A stretch of 25,153 nucleotides of DNA from UMGS1840 sp964537245 (GTDB lineage Bacteria; Bacillota; Clostridia; UMGS1840): assembly GCA_964537245.1 (NCBI GenBank), contig CAZHZL010000040.1, positions 1 through 25,153 of the forward strand. Direction: 5' to 3'. How positions within the stretch are numbered: the first letter of the stretch is position 1; each line of letters begins with the position of its first letter. The translations under genes were made by a program, and so were the position numbers. Of this stretch, positions 6,992 through 13,983 are shown in pieces. The notes under the pieces are model-generated. The model saw only the letters and a list, made by a program, of their open reading frames with translations, did not search any database and was not told the DNA's origin.

Positions 6992-7348
6992 ATGTGTACA
7001 AATGATTATTCAAAACCACTTTTTGTATTTACTTCTGAGGTTAACGAGGGTGGGAAAATTTTTTTTAGAAGTGATGTACAAGAGATTTTTTGGAGTATTG
7101 GCAAAGAATTTTTTTATCTTCTTACGGAGGATGGGATTGAATTAATAACAAATAAATTCAAAAGAGATGTTTCTGAAGCGATGGCACAGTTTAGTGAGGA
7201 TAATATTGAAGCGTGCTATATTAAAATAGATAATAATATCACTATTACAGAAAAAACAATGAAATATCTTAATATAGCCGTTGGGGACATAGTTTTAATA
7301 AGTATTTTTCAAGACGGTGCAATAATAGAAAAATATTACGGAAATTAA
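6992..7348 (+). CDS. 118-aa orphan protein, possible AbrB/MraZ-like fold
   Basis: The start is ATG at 6992, 7 nt after a clear GGAGG and just past the attenuator-like terminator; an open frame back to 6845 is rejected because it runs through the RNA structure. The product (MCTNDYSKPLFVF...) is soluble and acidic with no signal peptide. I do not recognise it with confidence. The C-terminal half (about 70-115) has IKIDNNITITEKTMKYLNI, then GDIVLISIF, a pattern like the swapped-hairpin SpoVT-AbrB/MraZ fold, so a small DNA-binding regulator is possible. Its stop codon is the first three bases of the second 43-bp terminator copy. The leader, terminator, gene and terminator form a self-contained cassette. 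Confidence 0.75.
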   Translation: MCTNDYSKPLFVFTSEVNEGGKIFFRSDVQEIFWSIGKEFFYLLTEDGIELITNKFKRDVSEAMAQFSEDNIEACYIKIDNNITITEKTMKYLNIAVGDIVLISIFQDGAIIEKYYGN

Positions 7349-7388
7349 AAAATCTTGCTTCCTTAATTTTGGGAAGCAAGATTTTTTT
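7346..7388. repeat. Second exact copy of the 43-bp terminator
   Basis: Identical over 43 bp to 6708-6750 and again placed directly after a coding region; the TAA of the 118-aa gene is part of it. It can end transcription on both strands: the T-tract serves the plus strand and the A-run before the stem serves the convergent FeoB-partner/feoB genes, whose last codon lies 9 bp away. The two copies bracket a 595-bp segment. Confidence 0.92.
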
Positions 7389-7396
7389 AAAAATTT

Positions 7397-7585
7397 TTAT
7401 TTATCTTCTGAACTGCAATCACAGCATCCGCAGCCGCAATCTTCAGCTTTTTTATTTTTAGAAGGGCAGCAGCTTCCTGAGGGACAGCCTATGCATTTAA
7501 CACCGTTCTTTTTTGATTTTATGATATAACCGATAGCCAATCCCAGAATGACAGCCAGAATCAGTATAACAATTAAATTTTTCAT
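7397..7585 (-). CDS. FeoB-associated Cys-rich membrane peptide
   Basis: The 62-aa protein has one N-terminal membrane helix (about 4-24, LIVILILAVILGLAIGYII), a basic KSKK stop-transfer segment, and a cysteine-rich tail with the pairs CIGC, CC and CGCGCCDC (nine cysteines). This is the layout of the FeoB-associated Cys-rich family, often found beside feoB in Clostridia. The tail could bind metal or form a redox relay near the transporter; its role in the family is not established. It lies 23 bp downstream of feoB on the same strand, preceded by an AAAGGTG ribosome site. Confidence 0.9.
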   Translation of the reverse strand: MKNLIVILILAVILGLAIGYIIKSKKNGVKCIGCPSGSCCPSKNKKAEDCGCGCCDCSSEDK

Positions 7586-7608
7586 AGCGGATTCACCTTT
7601 AGAGAATT

Positions 7609-9600
7609 TTATTTATTTGATAAAGCGTATTCTTCCTTGAGGCTCTTATTTGATTTGTTGATAAGCCCTACAACGATAGCAACCATAGCGATAACTGCTA
7701 TTAAGCCGGGGATAAAGCCTGCTCCCACCGTACCGAGAGTGATGATTGTTCCAATCTGATAAACGAGGAATGCAACAACATAACCAACTGCAAGCTGAAG
7801 CATAATTCCGCCGAATAACCATTTTCTGTCTTTGATTTCTGAATTCATTGCACCGATTGCGGCGAAGCAAGGCGGTGTGAAAAGGTTAAACATAAGGCAT
7901 GCAAGTGCAGCAGCAGTAGTAAGCCCCAATACGCTTGCAACATCACCGCCTGCACCTTCAACGAGCGCAAGCTCTTCTGTATCAATAAAGTTTGAAATAG
8001 CATAAACAGAGGCTAATGTGCCAACAACATTTTCTTTTGCGATAAAGCCTGTAACAGCGGCTGCCGCCATCTGCCATACTCCAAAGCCGAGCGGAATAAG
8101 AAGAAATGCAACAGGTGTGGCTATTGCAGCAAGAATTGAAGCGTTAGGGTCATCAACTGGCTGGAAATTCCAACCGTATCCCTGCATAATTGTAACTACT
8201 GCGTTACATACAAGAATAATTGTACCTGCTTTTACTATGTATGCCCAACCGCGCGAGCACATTGATTTGAATGCCCTTACTAAGCTTGGAAGCTTATATT
8301 CGGGAAGCTCAATAATAAAGAATGATTTTCTGTTTTTGTGTCCTGCGATTTTATTAACCAGAAGGGCACCTAAGAAAATAAGTATAATACCTACAAAATA
8401 CATTGAAGTACCAACCCAGGCATTATCACCGAAGAATGCACCTGCAAAAAGGGCAATAACAGGGAGTTTAGCACCGCAAGGCATAAACGGAGTGAGCATC
8501 GCAGTAGCTCTGCGTTCTCTTTCGTTACGGATTGTACGGCATGCCATTATACCCGGAATTGCACAGCCGGTACCGATAACAAACGGTATAACAGATTTTC
8601 CTGATAAGCCTACTTTTTTGAATATAGGGTCCAAAACAACTGTTGCACGAGCCATATATCCGCAATCCTCAAGCAAAGCAATGAGGAAATACATTACCAT
8701 AACAAGCGGTAAAAATCCTACAACTGCACTTACACCGCCAACAATACCGTCAACAACAATTGTCTGTAAAATCGGGCTTGTGCCTTCCATCCAGCCTGCA
8801 ACAAGCTCACCGAAGCCATCTATAATCGGGCATAATACAGCTTCAGCCAACCAGGGACCGAGCCACGCCTGAGATACCCAGAAAACAAACCACATAACAA
8901 CTGCAAAAATTGGAATACCAACCCATTTGTTTGTGATAACAGCGTCAATTTTATCCTGTGCGTTTTTGTTTTTTGTTAAAACCTTACGCGTTTCAACTGC
9001 TTCAACAATATTATTTACAAATGTAAAACGCTTTCTGTCAGCAGCTTCAACAACTGCCTTGTCGTTGAGGTCGATGTCTCCCTGTGTATACGGTGCAACA
9101 ACTTTGCTTCCTACAATATCAATCGCCGCTGCAACAACTGCTTCTAAGCCTTTGGCAGAGGTTGAAACGGTTTCAATTACAGGACAGCCAAGCTGCTTTG
9201 ATAATGCGTCAACATCGATTTTGTTCCCTTTTTTGTCGTTTATGTCGCTTTTGTTAAGCGCAACAACGAGCGGGATACCAAGCTCTAAAAGCTGTGTTGT
9301 AAAAAATAAGCTTCTGCTTAAGTTTGAAGCGTCAACAATGTTGATGATAGCGTCAGGATTTTCATTTTTTACATAGCCTGATGTTATACTTTCTTCAGAT
9401 GTAAACGGAGACATCGAGTATGCACCCGGAAGGTCAACCGCAATTACTTCTTCTCCTTTTGCATAATTCTTTTTGATAAGACTTTCTCTTTTGTCAACAG
9501 TAACACCCGCCCAGTTACCAACACGCTCATTTTTACCTGTGAGTGCGTTGTACATTGTGGTTTTACCGCTGTTAGGATTACCTGCTAAAGCAATTCTCAT
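7609..9600 (-). CDS. feoB: Ferrous iron transporter FeoB
   Basis: The 663-aa protein starts with a G-domain: G1 GNPNSGKT (7-14), G3 DLPG (56-59) and G4 NKSD (116-119). A helical GDI-like region follows, then a polytopic membrane domain with the FeoB gate motifs GTGCAIPGIMACRT and FMPCGAKLPV. It imports Fe2+ across the inner membrane with GTP hydrolysis in the soluble domain. Length is normal for a Firmicute FeoB. The ribosome site is GAGGAG, about 9 nt before the ATG. The gene follows feoA by about 130 bp that hold a palindromic operator, so it may be transcribed both from the feoA promoter and locally. Confidence 0.97.
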   Translation of the reverse strand: MRIALAGNPNSGKTTMYNALTGKNERVGNWAGVTVDKRESLIKKNYAKGEEVIAVDLPGAYSMSPFTSEESITSGYVKNENPDAIINIVDASNLSRSLFFTTQLLELGIPLVVALNKSDINDKKGNKIDVDALSKQLGCPVIETVSTSAKGLEAVVAAAIDIVGSKVVAPYTQGDIDLNDKAVVEAADRKRFTFVNNIVEAVETRKVLTKNKNAQDKIDAVITNKWVGIPIFAVVMWFVFWVSQAWLGPWLAEAVLCPIIDGFGELVAGWMEGTSPILQTIVVDGIVGGVSAVVGFLPLVMVMYFLIALLEDCGYMARATVVLDPIFKKVGLSGKSVIPFVIGTGCAIPGIMACRTIRNERERRATAMLTPFMPCGAKLPVIALFAGAFFGDNAWVGTSMYFVGIILIFLGALLVNKIAGHKNRKSFFIIELPEYKLPSLVRAFKSMCSRGWAYIVKAGTIILVCNAVVTIMQGYGWNFQPVDDPNASILAAIATPVAFLLIPLGFGVWQMAAAAVTGFIAKENVVGTLASVYAISNFIDTEELALVEGAGGDVASVLGLTTAAALACLMFNLFTPPCFAAIGAMNSEIKDRKWLFGGIMLQLAVGYVVAFLVYQIGTIITLGTVGAGFIPGLIAVIAMVAIVVGLINKSNKSLKEEYALSNK

Positions 9601-9661
9601 AATGAAATTCTCCTCTTGTTAATGATTTATTTATTTTAAAATTTTAATCTTTGTAAAATTT

Positions 9662-9681
9662 GTTAGTTAGCAATAACTAAC
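9662..9681. promoter_or_regulatory. Palindromic operator upstream of feoB
   Basis: GTTAGTTA-gcaa-TAACTAAC is a perfect 8-bp inverted repeat with a 4-nt centre. It shares its arms and its 20-bp overall length with the site at 9991-10010 in the feoA promoter. Placement around both iron-transport genes suggests an iron-responsive repressor; the shape recalls DtxR/IdeR-type sites rather than the Fur box. No promoter hexamers are convincing here. Confidence 0.65.
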
Positions 9682-9734
9682 CTTGTTTTTAAATATATGC
9701 GGCAGTAAAAATTTCCTGTCGCTCACATTTTTAT

Positions 9735-9953
9735 TTATATTATAATAGCTTCTGCAAGCTGATTGTCAATATTATATCTTCCGTCTTTAATTGAAACAAT
9801 ACAGCCGCCTTTTAAATGGGAAATAACAGTTATAGCTTCACCGCTGTAACAGCCTAATGAAAAAAGAAACGCATTAAGCTCTTCATCATCGGTTTGGATT
9901 TTTTTTATTATGTATTCCTTTTCTTCCAAAGCTTCTGTCAAATTCATAATCAT
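9735..9953 (-). CDS. feoA: FeoA-family small iron transport protein
   Basis: The 72-aa protein has the SH3-like FeoA layout: MNLTEALEEKEYIIKKI, a middle LGCYSGEAITVISHL (the conserved LG...G.I.V turn) and IVSIKDGRYNIDNQLAEAI, where the family has ...G..ialr..eA..I. FeoA is a cytoplasmic partner that modulates FeoB. The ATG at 9953 follows GGAG by 5 nt; an internal ATG at 9947 is also possible. The preceding codon, TTG at 9956, is too close to the ribosome site. It is the promoter-proximal gene of the feo operon. Confidence 0.85.
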   Translation of the reverse strand: MIMNLTEALEEKEYIIKKIQTDDEELNAFLFSLGCYSGEAITVISHLKGGCIVSIKDGRYNIDNQLAEAIII

Positions 9954-9990
9954 CAAATCTCCATAATAATATATCTCATCATCTTACACG

Positions 9991-10022
9991 GTTAGTTTAC
10001 CACAACTAACTCTGTTTGTCAA
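9991..10022 (-). promoter_or_regulatory. feoA promoter overlapped by a 20-bp operator
   Basis: Minus-strand TTGACA (10022-10017) and TAAACT (9999-9994) are 17 bp apart. The palindrome GTTAGTT-N6-AACTAAC at 9991-10010 covers the -10 box and part of the spacer, so a bound protein would block polymerase. It matches the operator at 9662-9681, which points to one regulator for both. Confidence 0.7.
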
Positions 10023-10104
10023 TACAAAAAATACAAAATTCCAAATTTTGTCACTCTGCACAAAAAAGTAAATAATTTTTTCATCTTATGGTTGGTTTAT
10101 CAAC

Positions 10105-10143
10105 AAAAAAATATTGCCCACACATCGTTGAGCAATATTTTTT
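10105..10143 (-). terminator. Terminator of the LytTR-fucU operon
   Basis: AAAAAATATTGC (10105-10116) pairs with GCAATATTTTTT (10132-10143). On the minus strand the stem is followed by a long T-run. It lies about 20 bp after the stop of the mutarotase. Its A/T symmetry would let it act in both directions. Confidence 0.85.
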
Positions 10144-10162
10144 AACGGATTTATAAAATTGA

Positions 10163-10585
10163 TTAATCAATAACTACGCCTTTTGTAAGCATAATGTTAG
10201 CATAAAGAGCCTTTTCGCTTGTTGCGATAACTGCATAAGCTTTTTTAGCCTCTTCGTAAAATGCAAATCTTTCGATAAAAGTAACATCGTCCTTTGTGTG
10301 AGGTGCAATAATGTTTCTGTAAACATCCCAGATTGGTGTTTCAACATTGTCGCCCGGAACAACAGACATAAGCGCTACCGGCTTTGAATATGTGTCAAGA
10401 GGGAAGAGCTTAAGCATAGCCTCAAGAATTTCTGGAACATTGTGACCGTCCAGATGAACAACTCTCTGTCCCACAGAATGACAAGGAAAGTTTCCGTCAG
10501 CAATTACAATTTTATCGCCGTGTCCCATTTCCATAAGTATTTTTACCAATTCAGGTGTTAAGATTTTAGGGATACCCATTAACAT
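10163..10585 (-). CDS. fucU: FucU/RbsD-family sugar mutarotase (probably L-fucose mutarotase)
   Basis: Starting at the ATG at 10585 (AAGGAG 9 nt upstream) the protein is 140 aa, the normal FucU length; the open frame continues upstream but without a ribosome site. It matches FucU block by block: LTPELVKILMEMGHGDKIVI with the family histidine, ADGNFPCHS, VALMSVVPGD, and the C-terminal RFAFYEEAKKAYAVIATSE and YANIMLTKGV. The family interconverts the anomers of L-fucose (FucU) or the ring forms of D-ribose (RbsD); the C-terminal FYE..KKA motif favours FucU. No fucose transporter or isomerase is adjacent. It is 39 bp downstream of a LytTR regulator on the same strand. Confidence 0.88.
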   Translation of the reverse strand: MLMGIPKILTPELVKILMEMGHGDKIVIADGNFPCHSVGQRVVHLDGHNVPEILEAMLKLFPLDTYSKPVALMSVVPGDNVETPIWDVYRNIIAPHTKDDVTFIERFAFYEEAKKAYAVIATSEKALYANIMLTKGVVID

Positions 10586-10624
10586 AATTTTTTTCTCCTT
10601 TGAATAAATAATTGAAAACAAATG

Positions 10625-10948
10625 TTATTTTGCCGACTGGTCGCCTGTGTTGAATTTTTCAAGCTTGATTTTGAAAAATCTGTTTGTTGCGGCTTTTTGA
10701 TATTTAGGAGAAATCATAAATGTTTCTCCTGTGATTGCAGTTGCTTTTTTATCGGTGCATTTTGATACATATTCAAAATTCATAATTGTATTATCGTTTA
10801 CTCTGACAAAATTTTCGCCCAGAGATTTTAAAAGCGTATAATATGAGCATACATTTTCGCAGTTCTTTCCGAATGAATAAAAAATCTGAAAAGAATCTTT
10901 GTTATGCGAAATATATACTATCTTTTCAATCATAAGCTCGTCATTCAT
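10625..10948 (-). CDS. Stand-alone LytTR DNA-binding protein
   Basis: The 107-aa protein is essentially one LytTR domain: IEKIVYISHNKDSFQIFYSFG at the start, a helix LLKSLGENFVRVNDNTIMNF, where the family has F.RvhrS.ivN, then a beta-strand pair ending GETFMISPKYQ (family: g....iS..y). LytTR domains bind direct repeats through beta-strand loops, usually downstream of a receiver domain; here there is no receiver or membrane segment. The ATG follows GAGGTGG. Co-transcription with fucU suggests it regulates sugar use or itself. The conserved Arg/His of some LytTR proteins is Asn (RVND), as in divergent members. Confidence 0.82.
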   Translation of the reverse strand: MNDELMIEKIVYISHNKDSFQIFYSFGKNCENVCSYYTLLKSLGENFVRVNDNTIMNFEYVSKCTDKKATAITGETFMISPKYQKAATNRFFKIKLEKFNTGDQSAK

Positions 10949-11137
10949 GTTTCCACCTCTTTTTCTGACAAAATATACTATTTTTTATATTCTACTATAT
11001 TTTTCAAAAAAAAACAAGACTTTTTTATGTTTTTTGGAAAATTCTATAATTAAGAACAAAAAATTTTTTATTTTTTGTGCAGAATATTTATGCACTAATT
11101 TTGTATAAAAGTTTCATTTTTATACTTTTTTATACAA

Positions 11138-11151
11138 ATATTGTACAATAT
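11138..11151. promoter_or_regulatory. 14-bp perfect palindrome ATATTGTACAATAT
   Basis: The dyad lies roughly midway between the LytTR gene and spoVG, about 55 bp upstream of the spoVG -35 box. It directly follows an imperfect inverted repeat. A dimeric regulator could bind; none is identified. Confidence 0.35.
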
Positions 11152-11204
11152 GAACAAAAAGAAAAAATGTCTTTTGAATAAATTGTGGAATTTTTAAAAA
11201 AGGC

Positions 11205-11233
11205 TTTACAAATTGCAAAAAAAGTTGTATAAT
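11205..11233 (+). promoter_or_regulatory. spoVG promoter
   Basis: TTTACA (11205-11210) and TATAAT (11228-11233) are 17 bp apart. About 100 nt of leader follows, with an 8-bp hairpin GGAAGATA/TATCTTCC (11258-11265, 11289-11296). Confidence 0.75.
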
Positions 11234-11336
11234 CAATATATATTATTAGATGAGGGCGGAAGATAAATAAAATACATATTAAAAATCATATCTTCCAAAT
11301 AGCACCCAATCCAAAAGAAACGGAGAAAAAATTATC

Positions 11337-11621
11337 ATGAAAATCACAGACGTAAGAGTAAGAAAAGTTAATTCAGCCGGAAAGATGAGAGCCGTTGTTT
11401 CGGTTACTTTTGACGATTCTTTCGTAGTTCATGACATCAAGGTTATCGAGGGAAAAGAAAGAATGTTTATTGCAATGCCGTCAAGAAAAACTGCTGAAGG
11501 TGAATTTAAGGATGTTGCACATCCTATTAACACTGAACTCAGAGATGAGCTTCAGACAGTAATTCTTAAAAAATACGAAGAAGTTCTTGCAGAAGAACCT
11601 GCGGAAGCGGTAGAAGAATAG
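11337..11621 (+). CDS. spoVG: Septation/RNA-binding regulator SpoVG
   Basis: The 94-aa protein is SpoVG by its whole length: MKITDVRVRKV, then GKMRAVVSVTFDDSFVVHDIKV, the highly conserved FIAMPSRKT and the FKDVAHPINTELR block, ending in an acidic tail. SpoVG proteins are small nucleic-acid-binding regulators that affect septation, capsule and sporulation genes depending on the organism. The ATG follows GGAG about 13 nt upstream within an A-rich leader. It is a single-gene unit with its own promoter and terminator. Its presence fits a Firmicute but does not prove sporulation. Confidence 0.97.
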   Translation: MKITDVRVRKVNSAGKMRAVVSVTFDDSFVVHDIKVIEGKERMFIAMPSRKTAEGEFKDVAHPINTELRDELQTVILKKYEEVLAEEPAEAVEE

Positions 11622-11635
11622 CAGTAACATAATAT

Positions 11636-11667
11636 CGGACTGTCCATTTTCGGATAGTCCGTTTTTA
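11636..11667 (+). terminator. spoVG terminator
   Basis: CGGACTGTCC (11636-11645) pairs with GGATAGTCCG (11652-11661), with one G-U pair, followed by TTTTTATTT. It lies 15 bp after the stop codon. Confidence 0.9.
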
Positions 11668-11759
11668 TTTACAATTAGACAAAATAACCAAAAAAGCATG
11701 TATTTAAGCTAATTTTTATATATGCTTTTTGTTAAATTTAAAAATAATTAAAATTATAC

Positions 11760-11788
11760 TTGAAATATTGGAAAAAACATAGTATAAT
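11760..11788 (+). promoter_or_regulatory. prs promoter
   Basis: TTGAAA (11760-11765) and TATAAT (11783-11788) are 17 bp apart, about 80 bp before the prs start. The 11668-11869 interval holds nothing else that I can support. Confidence 0.8.
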
Positions 11789-11869
11789 ATAACCAATGGA
11801 GCAAAACTATGACAAATTATGATGAATTTTGTTATACGCTGTACTAAGAAAAAAGGGGAATTTAAAAGA

Positions 11870-12823
11870 ATGATTACACATGGAAAAGACATTAAAATTT
11901 TTGCGGCAAATTCAAACAAAAAGCTTGCAGACGATATTGCTGCAAATCTCGGTTTAACTGTTGGTCAGTCAAGCACGGTAAAATTTTCTGACGGTGAAAT
12001 TTCAGTAAATATCTTTGAAACTGTAAGAGGATCAGATGTATTTGTTATTCAGTCAACCTGCGACCCTGTTAACGACAATCTTATGGAGCTTCTTATTATG
12101 ATTGACGCTTTCAAACGCGCTTCAGCAGGAAGAATTACAGCTGTTATACCGTATTTCGGCTATGCAAGACAGGACCGTAAAGCAAAAGCAAGAGATCCTA
12201 TTTCAGCTAAGCTTGTTGCAGATCTTATTACAGCGGCAGGTGCAGACAGAGTTCTTACAATGGACCTTCATGCTGCACAGATTCAGGGCTTTTTCAATAT
12301 TCCTGTTGACCATTTGCTCGGCTCTGCAATTTTATGTCCTTATTTTTCAAGCACACTTAAAGATAAGGAAAACACAATTATGGTTTCTCCTGACCTCGGT
12401 TCTGTAACAAGAGCAAGATTCTATGGTGAAAAGCTTGAAATACCGATGGCTATTATAGATAAGAGAAGACAGAAGGCAAATGTGTCCGAGGTTATGAATA
12501 TAATCGGTGATGTTAAGGATAAGCATGTTATAATGGTTGATGATATGATTGATACAGCAGGAACAATCGTTCACGCTGTTGAAGCATTGAAGCAGAAAGG
12601 TGCAAAATCAATTAAGATTGGTTGTTCACACGCAGTATTTTCAGGTCCTGCTATCGAAAGATTGAAAAATGCGCCTATTGATGAAATTGTTGTACTTGAC
12701 ACAATAGCACTCCCTGAAGAAAAGAAGCTCGATAATATGACAGTTCTTTCATCAGCGTCTGTATTTGCAGAAGCTATCGACAGAATTTATGAAGATTTAT
12801 CAGTAAGTACACTTTTTGATTAA
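11870..12823 (+). CDS. prs: Ribose-phosphate pyrophosphokinase (PRPP synthetase)
   Basis: The 317-aa protein is class I PRPP synthetase: KIFAANSNKKLADDIA and KFSDGEISVNI at the start, IPYFGYARQDRKAKARDPISAK containing the flexible loop, the family RRQKANVSEV segment and the PRPP-binding loop VMVDDMIDTAGT. It makes PRPP from ribose 5-phosphate and ATP for nucleotide, histidine and tryptophan synthesis. The ATG at 11870 is chosen because AGGGGA lies just upstream and the family starts here; the frame open to 11819 overlaps the promoter-proximal leader and adds 17 unrelated residues. Single gene from its own promoter. Confidence 0.97.
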   Translation: MITHGKDIKIFAANSNKKLADDIAANLGLTVGQSSTVKFSDGEISVNIFETVRGSDVFVIQSTCDPVNDNLMELLIMIDAFKRASAGRITAVIPYFGYARQDRKAKARDPISAKLVADLITAAGADRVLTMDLHAAQIQGFFNIPVDHLLGSAILCPYFSSTLKDKENTIMVSPDLGSVTRARFYGEKLEIPMAIIDKRRQKANVSEVMNIIGDVKDKHVIMVDDMIDTAGTIVHAVEALKQKGAKSIKIGCSHAVFSGPAIERLKNAPIDEIVVLDTIALPEEKKLDNMTVLSSASVFAEAIDRIYEDLSVSTLFD

Positions 12824-12854
12824 TATATTTTACATATATAATAAAGATATGTGA

Positions 12855-12885
12855 AAAGGGCTTTTTTTGATGAAAAAAGCCCTTT
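12855..12885 (+). other. Stable hairpin between prs and plsX without a U-tract
   Basis: AAAGGGCTTTTTT (12855-12867) pairs with AAAAAAGCCCTTT (12873-12885). The stem is long, but what follows is AGCGAA rather than a T-run, so it is a poor intrinsic terminator. No separate promoter for plsX is seen after it, so some read-through from prs is likely; it may be a partial terminator or an mRNA processing/stability element. Confidence 0.6.
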
Positions 12886-12917
12886 AGCGAATTTAAACAG
12901 AACGAGGTAATTTTAGT

Positions 12918-13934
12918 ATGAGAGTTGTTCTTGACGCAATGGGCGGAGATAATGCACCCGAGGAAATCGTTTCGGGAGCACTTCTTGCCGTAAAGGAAAA
13001 CGAGGAATTAGAAGTTATTATCACCGGCTATGAAGAAAAGATAAACGAAATTTTAAAGAACTCAGGTGAAGAAATTTCCGACAGAATAAAAATTATAGGC
13101 ACAACAGAGGTTGTTGAAAACGAAGATGACCCTATAAGCGCTGTAAGACAGAAAAAGGATTCTTCCTTGATAAAAGGCTTGCATATTGTTTCAGAAGGAA
13201 ATGGTGATGCATTTGTAAGCGCAGGAAATACAGGTGCAGTATTTACAGGCGCTACACTGATAATAAAAAGAATACAGGGAATAAAAAGAAGCGCGCTTGC
13301 ACCGATTATTCCGACTCTTAAAGGAAGAGCAGTTCTTATTGATTCAGGAGCAAATGCTGAGTGTAAAAGTGAATATTATCCTCAGTTTGGTCTTATGGGA
13401 GCTGTATATTCAACCTGTGTGTTAGGAAACGAAAACCCAAAGGTTGGTCTTATAAATATCGGTGTGGAACATCATAAGGGTACTCATACAGTTGCAGAAG
13501 CCTATAAGCTTATGACAGAAAATAATCACATCAATTTTATAGGAAATGTCGAAGCAAGAGAGGTGCTTGCCGGTGCGGCAGATGTATATGTCTGTGACGG
13601 TTGGTCAGGTAACCTTGTAATAAAATCAATTGAAGGCACAATTGACGCACTTATGAAAGTTATAAAGAGTGCTTTTAAAACTAATCTTTTGACAAAGCTT
13701 GCAGCAGCGATAGTTTTGCCTTACTTAAAAAAGGAGCTTAAAAAGTTCGATGCAAAAGAGACGGGAGGTGCTCTTATCTTGGGCTTGCGCGCACCTGCAG
13801 TTAAGGCACACGGAAATTCAGACAGAATTGCAATAAAAAATGCAATACTTTTTGCCCATAAGTGTGCAAAGGAAAAAATCAGTCAAAAAATAGAAGAGCT
13901 TGTTAAAACAGAATTGTCAGAGGTTGAAGTCTGA
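12918..13934 (+). CDS. plsX: Phosphate acyltransferase PlsX
   Basis: The 338-aa protein starts with the PlsX signature MRVVLDAMGGDNAPEEIV and keeps the family blocks: FVSAGNTGAVF, LIDSGANAECKSEY, NIGVEHHKGT, and CDGWSGNLVIKSIEGT. It converts acyl-ACP to acyl-phosphate, the acyl donor for PlsY in phospholipid synthesis. A GAGG ribosome site precedes the ATG. It is followed after about 50 bp by acpP and then rnc, the classic Firmicute cluster, here without fapR, fabD, fabG or smc. Confidence 0.96.
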   Translation: MRVVLDAMGGDNAPEEIVSGALLAVKENEELEVIITGYEEKINEILKNSGEEISDRIKIIGTTEVVENEDDPISAVRQKKDSSLIKGLHIVSEGNGDAFVSAGNTGAVFTGATLIIKRIQGIKRSALAPIIPTLKGRAVLIDSGANAECKSEYYPQFGLMGAVYSTCVLGNENPKVGLINIGVEHHKGTHTVAEAYKLMTENNHINFIGNVEAREVLAGAADVYVCDGWSGNLVIKSIEGTIDALMKVIKSAFKTNLLTKLAAAIVLPYLKKELKKFDAKETGGALILGLRAPAVKAHGNSDRIAIKNAILFAHKCAKEKISQKIEELVKTELSEVEV

Positions 13935-13983
13935 GACTTTTTTGTTTTCATAAAAAATCAAAAAGTAAAGGAGGGTGGAGTTT

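Larger units (their letters stand above)
10949..11336. other. 388-bp AT-rich divergent intergenic region
   Basis: No gene is seen here. It holds the 5' end of the LytTR operon (no clean promoter hexamers found), long A and T tracts, an imperfect inverted repeat TTTGTATAAAAG / CTTTTTTATACAAA at about 11100-11137, the perfect palindrome at 11138-11151, the spoVG promoter (11205-11233) and a leader hairpin (11258-11265 with 11289-11296). Confidence 0.6.

Noticed and set aside
8018..9376. Long open frames on the plus strand across feoB (284 and 149 codons)
   Set aside because: They are antisense shadows of feoB with no ribosome sites and no recognisable protein family.
9991..10010. Fur box at feoA
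   Set aside because: The palindrome arms (GTTAGTT/AACTAAC) do not resemble the GATAAT hexamer pattern of Fur sites.
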